Notes under the pieces: generated by a model
What the model was told of the DNA's origin: nothing
Databases searched by the model: none
The model's input: the letters and a program-made list of their open reading frames with translations, nothing else
Part shown: one piece after another, positions 8,101-16,066 of the stretch
Layout of the letters: every line of letters begins with the position of its first letter
Numbering within the stretch: the first letter of the stretch is position 1
Source: Marinimicrobium locisalis
GTDB taxonomy: Bacteria; Pseudomonadota; Gammaproteobacteria; Pseudomonadales; Cellvibrionaceae
Length of the DNA: 64,000 bases
Assembly: GCF_039822625.1 (NCBI RefSeq)
Contig: NZ_JBDLLG010000002.1
Coordinates: forward strand, 62,001 to 126,000
Reading direction: 5' to 3'
Position numbers and translations under genes: made by a program

Positions 8101-9492
8101 ATGAAAGCCAACGTCCGCACTCACCATTCGCCCAAGCCCCGACCCGCAAGACTGACAAGGTGGCCGCCGCTGGTGTTCTGCCTGCTGGGCCTTGGCCCAT
8201 TTGCCCAGGCTCAACTGGGTTTACCGGCGGTGACAGAGACGGTCGAGCGCTCGATTGATTCTGTAGAGCGCCTGCCCCGGGACTCCCTCCCCGATGTCAC
8301 CCGTGCCCTGGAGCGCCGGCTCAAGACCCCTTTACCGGACCGACTCCCGGAGAATCTGCGCCCACCGGTAGAGCCGCTGGGTGCCCTTCCGAGCACCTTG
8401 CCAATACTGGATTCCCGGGGCGCCACCCTGTTTATCGACGAGGAGGTGGAAGACGGCTGGCGGGCCGTGCAGCACGAGTGGCTTCTGATGCTCGCGCCCG
8501 GGGAACTGGCGCTGCTGACCGCCCTAAATGTCGAGATTCTGGAGCGAAAGCGCCTGTCCTCTATGGGGCTGGACATGGTGCGCTTCCGGGTGCCGGCACG
8601 GCTGGATTCCTATGCCGCTCTGCACAGCGCCTTACCGGCGAACCTGGCCGAACGACTGGATCGCAATCACATCTACAGGCCCCAGGCCGGCAAGCCATCC
8701 TCGGCCTTCGCCGAGCGCCCGCGCAAGCCTCTGTGCGAACAGGCCGTAAAGGTGGGCATGCTCGATACCGCGATCGCCACCGAGCATCCCGGGCTGATCA
8801 ACAGCCGCATCGTGGAACGAAACTTTTTACCGGACCCCGAGGGTGCCGAGGAAACAGGGCCACCCACCGGGCATGGCACGGCGGTGGCCGGTCTGATGCT
8901 GGGGATCATTGGCGAAACACCGGCCCGCTTGCCGGGGGCGACGCTCTATAACGCGTCTGTGTTCTACAGCCGCAACCAATATGCTCAGGGCGCCACCATG
9001 ATGCATCTGGTGTCGGGCCTGGAATGGCTGACCGAGCAGCCGGTAAGCGTGATCAATATGAGCCTGACGGGGCCCGATAACCGCATACTCGCCACCGCCA
9101 TGGAGCGCATTACCGCTGGGGGTACCGCCGTGGTCGCGGCGGCGGGCAATGAGGGCCCCGCCGCCCCGCCGCTATACCCGGCGGCCTATGAGGGCGTGAT
9201 CGCCAGTACCGCCGTGGATGCCGAGGGGCAGGTGTATCGCTGGGCCAACCGGGGGGAACACATTGATTTTGCCGGGCCCGGTGTGTCGGTACGTACCACC
9301 CGGGGTGATGGAAAGTTTGGCCATGAGAGTGGCACTTCCATGGCGGCGCCGACGGTGACCGCCCATGTGGCCTGTGCCCTGGCCAGCCAACGGGCGTCGA
9401 GTGAGGACGTGGTGCGGTATCTGGCCGGCCAGGCGAAAGATCTGGGGGAGGCAGGCCGCGACCGGATTTTCGGCCACGGCCTGTTGGAGTAA
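8101..9492 (+). CDS. Secreted S8 subtilisin-like serine protease
   Basis: Protein of 463 residues. A signal sequence (hydrophobic WPPLVFCLLGLGPFAQAQ) is followed by a proline/leucine-rich prodomain-like region of about 170 residues, then a full subtilase domain. Asp222 (VGMLDTAI), His258 (GHGTAVAGLM), oxyanion Asn350 (AAAGNEG) and Ser413 (GTSMAAP) form the complete catalytic set. The protein ends directly after the catalytic domain (IFGHGLLE), so there is no C-terminal sorting or binding domain. It is divergent from an ECF sigma/anti-sigma pair, which suggests control by that system. It could process a secreted or envelope protein, the nearby Ala-rich protein being one candidate; this is inference from position. 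Confidence 0.85.
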   Translation: MKANVRTHHSPKPRPARLTRWPPLVFCLLGLGPFAQAQLGLPAVTETVERSIDSVERLPRDSLPDVTRALERRLKTPLPDRLPENLRPPVEPLGALPSTLPILDSRGATLFIDEEVEDGWRAVQHEWLLMLAPGELALLTALNVEILERKRLSSMGLDMVRFRVPARLDSYAALHSALPANLAERLDRNHIYRPQAGKPSSAFAERPRKPLCEQAVKVGMLDTAIATEHPGLINSRIVERNFLPDPEGAEETGPPTGHGTAVAGLMLGIIGETPARLPGATLYNASVFYSRNQYAQGATMMHLVSGLEWLTEQPVSVINMSLTGPDNRILATAMERITAGGTAVVAAAGNEGPAAPPLYPAAYEGVIASTAVDAEGQVYRWANRGEHIDFAGPGVSVRTTRGDGKFGHESGTSMAAPTVTAHVACALASQRASSEDVVRYLAGQAKDLGEAGRDRIFGHGLLE

Positions 9493-9522
9493 GGGGCTGG
9501 CGTGCATACGATCCGACAAGAC

Positions 9523-10512
9523 TCAGAACTCCGCACTCAGTAATGCCGATACCCCGGTTTCCCGATAATCCGCCGCATCGAAGTTCGATTGGTAGTTGCC
9601 GTGCTCGACTTTGGTTTCCAGCGCCAGCCATTCCACAAAACTGAGTGTCCAGACCGCTTCAACCACATGACTGCGGTCGTGCCGAGAGCCCCTTCCGGTG
9701 GGCGACATGGGATCACCGGTTCCGGGCAAGCCCTCTCCGGTTTCATTGTCGGTGACCGGCAGTGACTCCTCGTTGTCGTAGTCCCGATCCTGGTACCGCC
9801 AGCCCAGTTGTATTTTGCTTTCCTGACCGGCTATCGAGCCTGTGTGGGAATAGCGGGCCCGCAGTTTAAGCGCGGTATTGTCGAACGCCGGCGACCGGGC
9901 GTGCTCCACTTCGCCGCTCACACCCAGCGACCAGAAGCTGCGGGCACCATTGAAAAAATAATAAACATCGCCGGCCAGTTCTTCACCCTCCGCATTGCGT
10001 TCGCGGTTGTTATCGAACCGTTTTTCGCTTTCGGTGTAGGCACTGCGAACATAGACACCCCCGCTAAACAGTTTGGCCGCGTAGAGGCTGTTCTTGGTCA
10101 GATCCAGCAAGGGGTCAGAGGCGAGCTTGGCGTCCGCGACATGGCGGCTCAGACCCCAGGTGATACCCGCCAGGTCAACGGCGGCATCGAGCGATGCGAT
10201 ACCCAGATCCTGATCGAATTCGCTGACCTCGTGATACCGGCGTGAGGACAGGCTGTAACTGCCTTTTAAAGTGATTCGCTCCGTCGGATTGAGCTCACCA
10301 CCGATCCGGCCGTACAGGACGTTCGCCCAGTCGCCCTGGCTTGATGTCTGGTCTAGGGAAGCGACCGACAGCGTCGAATCATAGGCCGTGCCCGCCTGAA
10401 GTTTCACGTTGAAATCGGCCTTTTTATCCGGCGCCCCACCATCCTGAGCGAGGGCGGTCGCGCTGAAAAAGCCGGCGACAAGGGTGAACGCGATTCGGGG
10501 TAGTGTATTCAT
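9523..10512 (-). CDS. Outer-membrane beta-barrel protein of unknown function
   Basis: Protein of about 329 residues with a signal peptide (MNTLPRIAFTLVAGFFSATALAQ) and alternating beta-strands throughout: ITLKGSYSLSSRRYHEV, SLYAAKLFSGGVYVRSAYTESEK, SKIQLGWRYQDRDYD, ALETKVEHGNYQSNF. It ends in SALLSAEF, with the terminal Phe recognised by the barrel-assembly machinery. No ligand or enzyme motif is evident. The ATG at 10512 is chosen because the signal peptide begins there; the ORF itself is open upstream to 10596. It follows the Ala-rich gene in the same orientation, separated by a strong intrinsic terminator, so expression may rely on read-through or its own promoter. It could be a porin-like or anchoring partner for the Ala-rich protein. 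Confidence 0.7.
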   Translation of the reverse strand: MNTLPRIAFTLVAGFFSATALAQDGGAPDKKADFNVKLQAGTAYDSTLSVASLDQTSSQGDWANVLYGRIGGELNPTERITLKGSYSLSSRRYHEVSEFDQDLGIASLDAAVDLAGITWGLSRHVADAKLASDPLLDLTKNSLYAAKLFSGGVYVRSAYTESEKRFDNNRERNAEGEELAGDVYYFFNGARSFWSLGVSGEVEHARSPAFDNTALKLRARYSHTGSIAGQESKIQLGWRYQDRDYDNEESLPVTDNETGEGLPGTGDPMSPTGRGSRHDRSHVVEAVWTLSFVEWLALETKVEHGNYQSNFDAADYRETGVSALLSAEF

Positions 10513-10525
10513 TGGATTGACTCCG

Positions 10526-10558
10526 AAAAAATCACCGGCGGGCGGATGCCCGCCGGTG
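10526..10558 (-). terminator. Intrinsic terminator between Ala-rich and beta-barrel genes
   Basis: On the minus strand, an 11-bp perfect GC-rich stem (10533-10543 with 10548-10558, loop of 4) is followed directly by a run of T (A-run 10526-10531 on the plus strand). This is a textbook Rho-independent terminator placed between two genes of the same orientation, suggesting unequal expression: high for the upstream Ala-rich gene, lower for the barrel gene. Confidence 0.8.
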
Positions 10559-10576
10559 TCAGTTAATGCAAGGACG

Positions 10577-11419
10577 TTAGCGAGTGATGTTGGCATTGAG
10601 TGCCTGATTGACGGAAGCTTCAGCGGCCCCTGTCACTTCAGTGGCCACCTCGTCGGCCACCGCGGCACTCACCTGCTGAGCCACTTCCGCATTCACCGCC
10701 GTTGACGTCGCCGCGCTCACGGAGTTGGACACTTCATTGCTCACCGTCTGGCTGGCTTCCGCGGCCACTTCGGCACCCGTGCTTGCGGCAACGCTGGCCG
10801 ACTCCATCGCGGAAGCGGCTTGCGCCTCACTCCGGGTGCGAACCTCGGCGGCGGTATCAGCGCCACTGCGAGCCGCCGCTTCGCCAGTGCCCTGCCCCTG
10901 TTCCACACGGCCCTCGGCCTCATCACGCGCGGAGACCGCTGCGGTCAGCCCCGCATCAGCACCCGTGCGGGCTTGGCCCTGGGCGCTTTGTGAGAGAGAG
11001 GCCGCGGCATTGCCGCTGTGCTCGGCACCGGCCTCAATGAGGGATCGGGACTCGCCGGTCAGAGTGGTGGTGCCATCCGCGGTTTCACCGGCCGTTTCAT
11101 TGGCAGATTCGCCGGTGCCGGATACCCCATTATCAATCTCAGCGGATTCCTCCTGGGTAGACGAGTCTTCGCGCTGACTGCGGACAACGGCCGAACCGCG
11201 CGCATCGCCCTGGGCGTTCATGGACATGGAAGGGTTTGAGGAAGCCGGAGGATTCTGTTGCTCCTGTTCGCCGGCCGGCTCACTGGTTTCACGATTTCCG
11301 TAAGTTTGCATCTGCGCGTCAGATTTAACGCTATTCTCGGCATCCGTATTGAAGGATTGAGCCGAGCTTGGCAGCGCCAGAACGGAAGCGATTGCGAGTG
11401 CGAGTGTTGATTTTTTCAT
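10577..11419 (-). CDS. Exported Ala/Ser/Glu-rich low-complexity protein
   Basis: Protein of 280 residues with a clear signal peptide (MKKSTLALAIASVLALPSSAQS). The mature part is almost free of aromatic residues and cysteine, and is dominated by Ala, Ser, Glu, Thr, Gln and Val. The first third is polar (QEQQNPPASSNPSMSMNAQGD). The remainder has imperfect AA-rich helical periods such as AGADTAAEVRTRSEAQAASAMESASVAASTGAEVAAEAS and VSNSVSAATSTAVNAEVAQQVSAAVADEVATEV, resembling a long amphipathic or coiled-coil-prone helix. I do not recognise a family. It ends at a strong terminator ahead of a beta-barrel gene and lies near an ECF-linked protease. A surface fibre, antifreeze-like helix or secreted adhesin are possible shapes, none demonstrated. 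Confidence 0.6.
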   Translation of the reverse strand: MKKSTLALAIASVLALPSSAQSFNTDAENSVKSDAQMQTYGNRETSEPAGEQEQQNPPASSNPSMSMNAQGDARGSAVVRSQREDSSTQEESAEIDNGVSGTGESANETAGETADGTTTLTGESRSLIEAGAEHSGNAAASLSQSAQGQARTGADAGLTAAVSARDEAEGRVEQGQGTGEAAARSGADTAAEVRTRSEAQAASAMESASVAASTGAEVAAEASQTVSNEVSNSVSAATSTAVNAEVAQQVSAAVADEVATEVTGAAEASVNQALNANITR

Positions 11420-11944
11420 GACTAAGACTCCTGATTGTTGGCTTTCAATCAGTTGACGTTTCAGCCAGAGGTTTATTCCATCAGGTAACTCTTCCCACTT
11501 GATTGGAAGGGATTGTTAAGGGGCGGGCGCAGATTTTTCGGTCAGAGTCGGTGCAGTTTAGATAGCCAATGGCAGAGACTTGAACCTCGAACCACATTAC
11601 AACGTAAAAAGGCCCAGCATTTCTGCTGAGCCTTTTACGAAGTACTACAACTGTTCTTAACTCATTGCTTTCACTAAACTTTTTATTATTAGTAGACTTT
11701 ATTTGACACTTTATACGAACAAGTAGCAGTTTAATTGACTACGATAATTGTTGTTAACAAAAGCATAACTTGGCAAAAGCAATTGTTCATATCTATCAAA
11801 TTGGAGGCTTTATGCTTAGCAGAATTTACCTTTATTAGTATCAAATAACGGCAAATAATTCCAATATCGGGTACTTTTTGCAGTAATATGCTTTTCCTTT
11901 ACTTTTTATTATCTATAAACACTACTAAATCCCAAACTCTTAGG
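11420..11944. other. AT-rich island junction
   Basis: About 525 bases without a gene. The right part holds the leader and promoter of the Ala-rich gene (minus strand) on its left edge. A long hairpin lies at 11603-11639. From about 11640 to 11940 the sequence becomes strongly AT-rich, unlike the GC-rich neighbours to the left, and it marks the left boundary of the accessory island. A short string at 11704-11714 (TGACACTTTAT) recurs beside gyrB at 16892-16902. I see no integrase gene. Confidence 0.5.
11603..11639. terminator. Hairpin at island edge
   Basis: Left arm CGTAAAAAGGCCCAGCA (11603-11619) pairs with TGCTGAGCCTTTTACG (11624-11639) around a 4-base loop, with one bulged base and one G-T pair. 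The A-run on the left arm and the T-run on the right arm make it a plausible bidirectional terminator. Confidence 0.6.
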
Positions 11945-14467
11945 CTAGGTCTCAATCTCAACCAGGGCTTCAATCTGATTCTCAACCTCTGAATAAATAT
12001 CCACCTCTGCGTCCGGTACATCAATACTGACAATTAGGCTATAGCGGACGCGATTTTGCCAGCGCTCTTCGCTAGAGCGGAATTTCCACCAGCCCCCGAC
12101 AGGATAAACCGCGATAGTGTGCATATCCGCCAAGTCGGCAGCTGATCCCGTCCAAGTGTCGGAATGCAGTGAGCCACGAGTTCGCAAATTGGGACCAAGT
12201 GACCAGCCACCAGCATCCCCCTCTACACCCTGATAATCTACCGTTGCGTCATTGACGACTCTGTTGATAGCAGCCCGGAAATTTCCCAATGGCTGGCCAG
12301 GCCGAATAACTTCAAATCGAAGTCCGTGTGACTGATAGCTATAGCGCTGACGGTAACCTCTGCGTCCTGGGTTGGGTTCGATAAAATAAGAGAGCGTCAC
12401 TCGCAACTTGACGTCCAAATCAGGCGGTAGGTCCGAGAGAGCCTCATTAGGCCAAGGCAACTGAAAAAGCTGCATCTCATTCAACTTGGGGTCAGGAGAT
12501 GCGTTTGCAGTGGCATTTTTAGTGTAGGGCTGGATCGTTTCTTGAGCGATTAGCGTCAACGCATGGTTGGCGCTGTACTTTGCGCGCTCCAAATTCGGCA
12601 CTCCGTACCCAGCGCAGCGGAGCATCAGTCTCTTAGCGTTGAGGAGACTGTGTCCGTTTTGGAGCGTAGTGAAGCGCTCCCACATCCGCGGTGTCCATTC
12701 GGCCGAATGGACTATTAAGGCCCGAATGGTTTCTGGCCAATAGTCCTGATAACTAGCCATGAGTATCGCTGCCTGTCGGGAAACCAGCGCACAGGCCCCA
12801 CTGGTATCCGCGGTGACTTCGAGTAGCTGTCCGGTGGTACGGCCGGAGGTTGTCAATAATGAAACAACATCGGCATCGGTGATCTCGGTGCCATCAGGAG
12901 ACCGCAACCGGTTGCCACCCTCCGCTACAACGTCCGGCTTATAGGGCGCTTGCTTTCTCCATCCCCAGTTGACTGAGGAACGGCCGGCCGGTGCAATGTC
13001 GCCTGGCTCAGCAAAGGGCGACCACCCCGCAAACAGTGGATCATCATTGGTTGTTTTTTCGGTGTAGGCGCCAACAGTCACTGCGTTCCATGCTTGAGCT
13101 GGGTCTTCGATTTCGGCTACGTGCAATTGCTCCCAACAGTCCACAGCGGGGCTGAGCTCCGAGTTGTTGCCGGCGGAGATTACAAAGAGCCGTTGCTTTC
13201 CATCTTCCATTCCACAGGAGTATTGATCAATTTCGGCAGACCAGGAGGACGGTTGGCCGCCAACGGACTCGGCCTCCGTGGTAATAGCCAAGGAATAGAC
13301 TCGGGAATACTCAGGGTGTGTAGTTTCAAGCTTTGCTGCAGTCCCTACGGTAATGGCGCCGTACAGCTCAGGGTCGTTATTACCAGAAGGAGGCAGTATT
13401 CGCGCCGATTCAATTCTGTGCGTGAGTAACACTTCTGCTGTGTCGACCATCGAATCGTTTAATTCGCCCAATGCCGCTAATCCTGCCTGACGTGAACCGT
13501 GATCGCAATATGGGGCAAATAGCTGTCTGGGCTGATATTCATCGTAGTGAGGCCATTCTGGACTCCAACGTTCGGCATGGTCTTCGTCGCATACAACATC
13601 GAGAATAGGATGGTTGTAGTTCACACCAGCGTCTAAAATTGCGACAGTGGTTGCTACATTCTCGTCTAAGTGTATGCGCTCAACTAGCTCATCCACCCAT
13701 TCCTGTTGGTCTCTATAGGACATTGTAATAAAAGCACTAGGTGTATCCTTCGCGCGTCTCAGTTCCTCCAAATTAGCAATTAGCTCGGGGGCGGATTGGA
13801 GTTGGTCCGTAGAAGCCTTGATTAGGACAACAAAACTATCGAAGAAGCTAAGTGACGTATTCCCGAGCTCAGCGTTCAGTCGCTCTGCGAGCTCTTGAGC
13901 AATTTCTTTGGTCACAGGATCGTTAGGCCTCTTTTTGAGCCACAGCTCCCACCACACCGGTTGCTGAGTATTAGTCGGGAAGAGTTCGGGATCATCAGTC
14001 CAGAAGGATCGTAAGTTTGCTAGTTTAATCTCAGAAATGCTGTCAATAAGTCCCTGATTCGCGGGTCGCCCGCCTTTTCCGTTTTTTGTAAGATATCGGG
14101 TGACCTTATTCTGAAAAGCAGAGCGGCGCGACTCGGGAATGAAGACAGTCGCTACTTCCATACCTCCAACTGTGCGGCACGATCGAAGCTTGAAGTCTCG
14201 ATTGTCAAGCTTATCCAGAGGGAGATCGATATCAGGAAAGCCGACAATTTCTACATAGATGCCGGTGTCGTCTGTAATGGGTTCAGGTGCCTGAGCCTGG
14301 CGAGCCTGAAATTGGGACAGTACATCCGCATATTGCTGTGATAAGGCAGAACCGTGACTGCTCCGGTTTCTAAGGGGAATCTCAGGATTTCTGCCCCGAC
14401 GGCGGGATTGGAAGTCTTCGTTATTCCCAAATCCTTCTAGCAGTATGTGCGGCTTCTGGTCCGCCAT
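11945..14467 (-). CDS. ietS: IetS-like subtilase, protease subunit of an AAA/subtilase defence pair
   Basis: Protein of 840 residues. A long N-terminal region of about 270 residues (starting MADQKPHILLEGFGNNEDF) precedes a subtilase core with Asp279 (TVAILDAGVNYNHP), His323 (CDHGSRQAGLAAL), Asn434 (VISAGNNS) and Ser556 (ADTSGACALVSRQAA). The Ser is followed by WPETIRALIVHSAEWTPRM, characteristic of the IetS-like group. The Ser and His boxes deviate from the usual GTSxA and HGTxVAG. There is no signal peptide, so it acts in the cytoplasm, unlike the secreted S8 protease nearby. It starts 8 bases after the AAA gene. IetAS pairs were first described as a plasmid-stability module of Agrobacterium and later as an anti-phage system. 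The family call rests on architecture and motif recognition. Confidence 0.8.
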   Translation of the reverse strand: MADQKPHILLEGFGNNEDFQSRRRGRNPEIPLRNRSSHGSALSQQYADVLSQFQARQAQAPEPITDDTGIYVEIVGFPDIDLPLDKLDNRDFKLRSCRTVGGMEVATVFIPESRRSAFQNKVTRYLTKNGKGGRPANQGLIDSISEIKLANLRSFWTDDPELFPTNTQQPVWWELWLKKRPNDPVTKEIAQELAERLNAELGNTSLSFFDSFVVLIKASTDQLQSAPELIANLEELRRAKDTPSAFITMSYRDQQEWVDELVERIHLDENVATTVAILDAGVNYNHPILDVVCDEDHAERWSPEWPHYDEYQPRQLFAPYCDHGSRQAGLAALGELNDSMVDTAEVLLTHRIESARILPPSGNNDPELYGAITVGTAAKLETTHPEYSRVYSLAITTEAESVGGQPSSWSAEIDQYSCGMEDGKQRLFVISAGNNSELSPAVDCWEQLHVAEIEDPAQAWNAVTVGAYTEKTTNDDPLFAGWSPFAEPGDIAPAGRSSVNWGWRKQAPYKPDVVAEGGNRLRSPDGTEITDADVVSLLTTSGRTTGQLLEVTADTSGACALVSRQAAILMASYQDYWPETIRALIVHSAEWTPRMWERFTTLQNGHSLLNAKRLMLRCAGYGVPNLERAKYSANHALTLIAQETIQPYTKNATANASPDPKLNEMQLFQLPWPNEALSDLPPDLDVKLRVTLSYFIEPNPGRRGYRQRYSYQSHGLRFEVIRPGQPLGNFRAAINRVVNDATVDYQGVEGDAGGWSLGPNLRTRGSLHSDTWTGSAADLADMHTIAVYPVGGWWKFRSSEERWQNRVRYSLIVSIDVPDAEVDIYSEVENQIEALVEIET

Positions 14468-14475
14468 AGAGTTCC

Positions 14476-15462
14476 TTACTGTTTTCCGCTTTGGCGACGA
14501 TGAACCGCCTTCGTGATTAATGCAGTGGTAATTTTGGCGTCGTAGTGCAGGACAGCTTCCTTGGCGGCATCTTCACAGGCTCGGGTAACGTCGGCCGAGC
14601 TCAATCCATTTGCCCCCTTGATGACCTCTTCCCAAGCCAAAGCCTCCGTATCAAAGGCCGACAGCCGGTTTTCAATAAGCTGTCGAATTTGCGCCTGATC
14701 CGGCTTTTCGAACTGAATTATGTCGTCAAAGCGCCGATAGAGCGCCTTATCTAAGAGTTCTGGATGATTGGTAGCAGCGAGAATCACGCTCTCGGAGGTG
14801 TCCTGCTCGACAAACAGCAGGAAGGAGTTCAAGACCCGGCGGATCTCACCCACATCGTTGGTGGCGCCCCGCTGGGTCCCGATAGCGTCAAATTCATCAA
14901 AAAGATAGACGGCACGAGTTTGCTTGATGTGATCAAAAATTAACCGCAACTTGGCGGCGGTTTCGCCCATAAACCGGGTTATCAGGTTATCCAGCACTAT
15001 GGTATAAAGCGGCAGTTTCAGCTCCGAGGCCAGCACGGCTGCAGACAGGGTTTTTCCTGTGCCAGGAGACCCAGTAAACAGCAACTTGCGACGAGGGGAG
15101 AGACCGAATTGCGCCAAGCGGCTCTTCTGACGTTGCTCTAGAAGAACCTGGTCCAGCCGTTCTCCGACTTCTTCAGACAGGACGAGGTCATTTTTCCGGG
15201 CCGTGCAGTGTGTGAGCTCCAACAGCCCCTTCAGATCGCCTTTTGGTTGCTGAACCAGCGGGGTAGGCTTTGGGGGAGCCACATTCAGGCTTTTCGCGGC
15301 CTTTTGTGATCGCTCAATTGTGGCCTTGAGGTCACTGGCCAGCTTGTGGTGGCCTTTGCGGGCCTCCTTGGCAGCGACTTGCAGAGCAATAGAGTAAAAA
15401 CGCTGGTCATCTTGATCGGCGTGACTCTTTAATAGTGCTTTAATTTGCTCTGCGGTGGCCAT
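14476..15462 (-). CDS. ietA: IetA-like AAA ATPase of the defence pair
   Basis: AAA+ ATPase of about 328 residues. The N-terminal 80 residues are helical (EQIKALLKSHADQDDQRFYSIALQVAAKEARKGHHKLA), like a MIT-type helical bundle. The ATPase core has Walker A GSPGTGKT (131-138), Walker B YLFDEFDAIG (186-), sensor-1 ILAATNHPELL and an arginine-finger region YRRFDD. It is the upstream gene of a two-gene unit; the subtilase follows after 8 bases, the conserved ietA-ietS order. It may sense infection and unfold or present substrates to the protease, but the mechanism is not established from sequence. The ATG at 15462 is chosen over the in-frame TTG at 15468. Base composition is lower in GC than the flanking core genes, fitting horizontal origin. 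Confidence 0.8.
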   Translation of the reverse strand: MATAEQIKALLKSHADQDDQRFYSIALQVAAKEARKGHHKLASDLKATIERSQKAAKSLNVAPPKPTPLVQQPKGDLKGLLELTHCTARKNDLVLSEEVGERLDQVLLEQRQKSRLAQFGLSPRRKLLFTGSPGTGKTLSAAVLASELKLPLYTIVLDNLITRFMGETAAKLRLIFDHIKQTRAVYLFDEFDAIGTQRGATNDVGEIRRVLNSFLLFVEQDTSESVILAATNHPELLDKALYRRFDDIIQFEKPDQAQIRQLIENRLSAFDTEALAWEEVIKGANGLSSADVTRACEDAAKEAVLHYDAKITTALITKAVHRRQSGKQ

Positions 15463-15629
15463 ACTCAAACTCAGGGGCTGTCGGGAGGGCCCAAATCGAT
15501 TTGCGCCCTCAATCTAAGTAGTATAACCGGATGTCCTGGTCGATTCCCAGCGGTGCAGATTCATCCCCCGATTATCGGTGCTCCTAGTGTCAGACTTGGC
15601 AATTTCAGCGTGCTTTTTGTAATACGATG

Positions 15630-15715
15630 AACTTAGTCGGCCTGTCAACACCGGCCCACTTTGTCCGCCGCACCCTCAGGTGGGTCAATTTAGATGGCCA
15701 TTAACACAGGTGATC
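15630..15715. mobile_element. Possible IS21-family end remnant
   Basis: The stretch contains GCCCACTTTGTCCGCCGCACC and then GGTGGGTCAATTTAGATGGCC, resembling the repeated 'CCxACTTTxTCCGCCGC ... GGGTCAATTT.GATGGCC' sequence I associate with IS21-family termini. No transposase (istA/istB) remains. The remnant supplies the start codon and first residues (MAINTG) of the AHH toxin-tip ORF, suggesting that the toxin was truncated by an insertion that later decayed. Confidence 0.35.
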
Positions 15716-16065
15716 CGAGGCCCTCTTCACGTTGTGATGCGCACGCGATTATTTCCGGCGGCCACCGGCGCTCCATCGTGCCTCGCGGCGTCCTGGCCTG
15801 GATGAAGATTCGAATTGACGATCCACATAACGGGTGCTGGTTGCCCCGAGATTGGGACGACCGCTTGCATGTTCCACGATACCTCCGCCAGGCAATTCCC
15901 CATCGACGTATTCATCACCAACACTACTATGAGTGGCTTGGTGCTCGTATCAACCCAAATATCATTCAGTCCTCAAAGCAGCTCATTGAGTCTCTGAGGG
16001 GTGCCCGTCGACAACTTCAGGATGGGACAGTACCTCCCGCGGTAATTCCGAGAACAGGACGGTAA
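15694..16065 (+). CDS. Truncated AHH-type nuclease toxin tip
   Basis: ORF of 123 residues resembling the C-terminal nuclease domain of polymorphic toxins of the AHH (HNH/Endonuclease VII-like) family. Key positions are D-A-H at 15-17 (CDAHAIISGGH), the N of IDDPHNGCWLP at 46, and the His/Tyr cluster RIHHQHYYEWL (73-81). A full toxin would carry a long N-terminal delivery region (Rhs, T6SS or other) that is absent here; an in-frame stop codon sits directly before the ATG. AGGTGG lies about 9 bases upstream, so it could still be translated. It is followed after one base by an immunity-like gene. The protein would be a DNase/RNase acting in a competitor or, if expressed inside, need the immunity protein. 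It is best read as an orphan toxin cassette. Confidence 0.55.
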   Translation: MAINTGDPRPSSRCDAHAIISGGHRRSIVPRGVLAWMKIRIDDPHNGCWLPRDWDDRLHVPRYLRQAIPHRRIHHQHYYEWLGARINPNIIQSSKQLIESLRGARRQLQDGTVPPAVIPRTGR

Positions 16066-16066
16066 T

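Noticed and set aside
11565..11590. A tRNA 3'-end-like string (complement GAGGTTCAAGTCTCTGCCA) at the island edge, as left by tRNA-targeting integrases
   Set aside because: The T-stem does not pair well, no acceptor, anticodon or D arm is present, and no duplicate is found at the other edge of the island.
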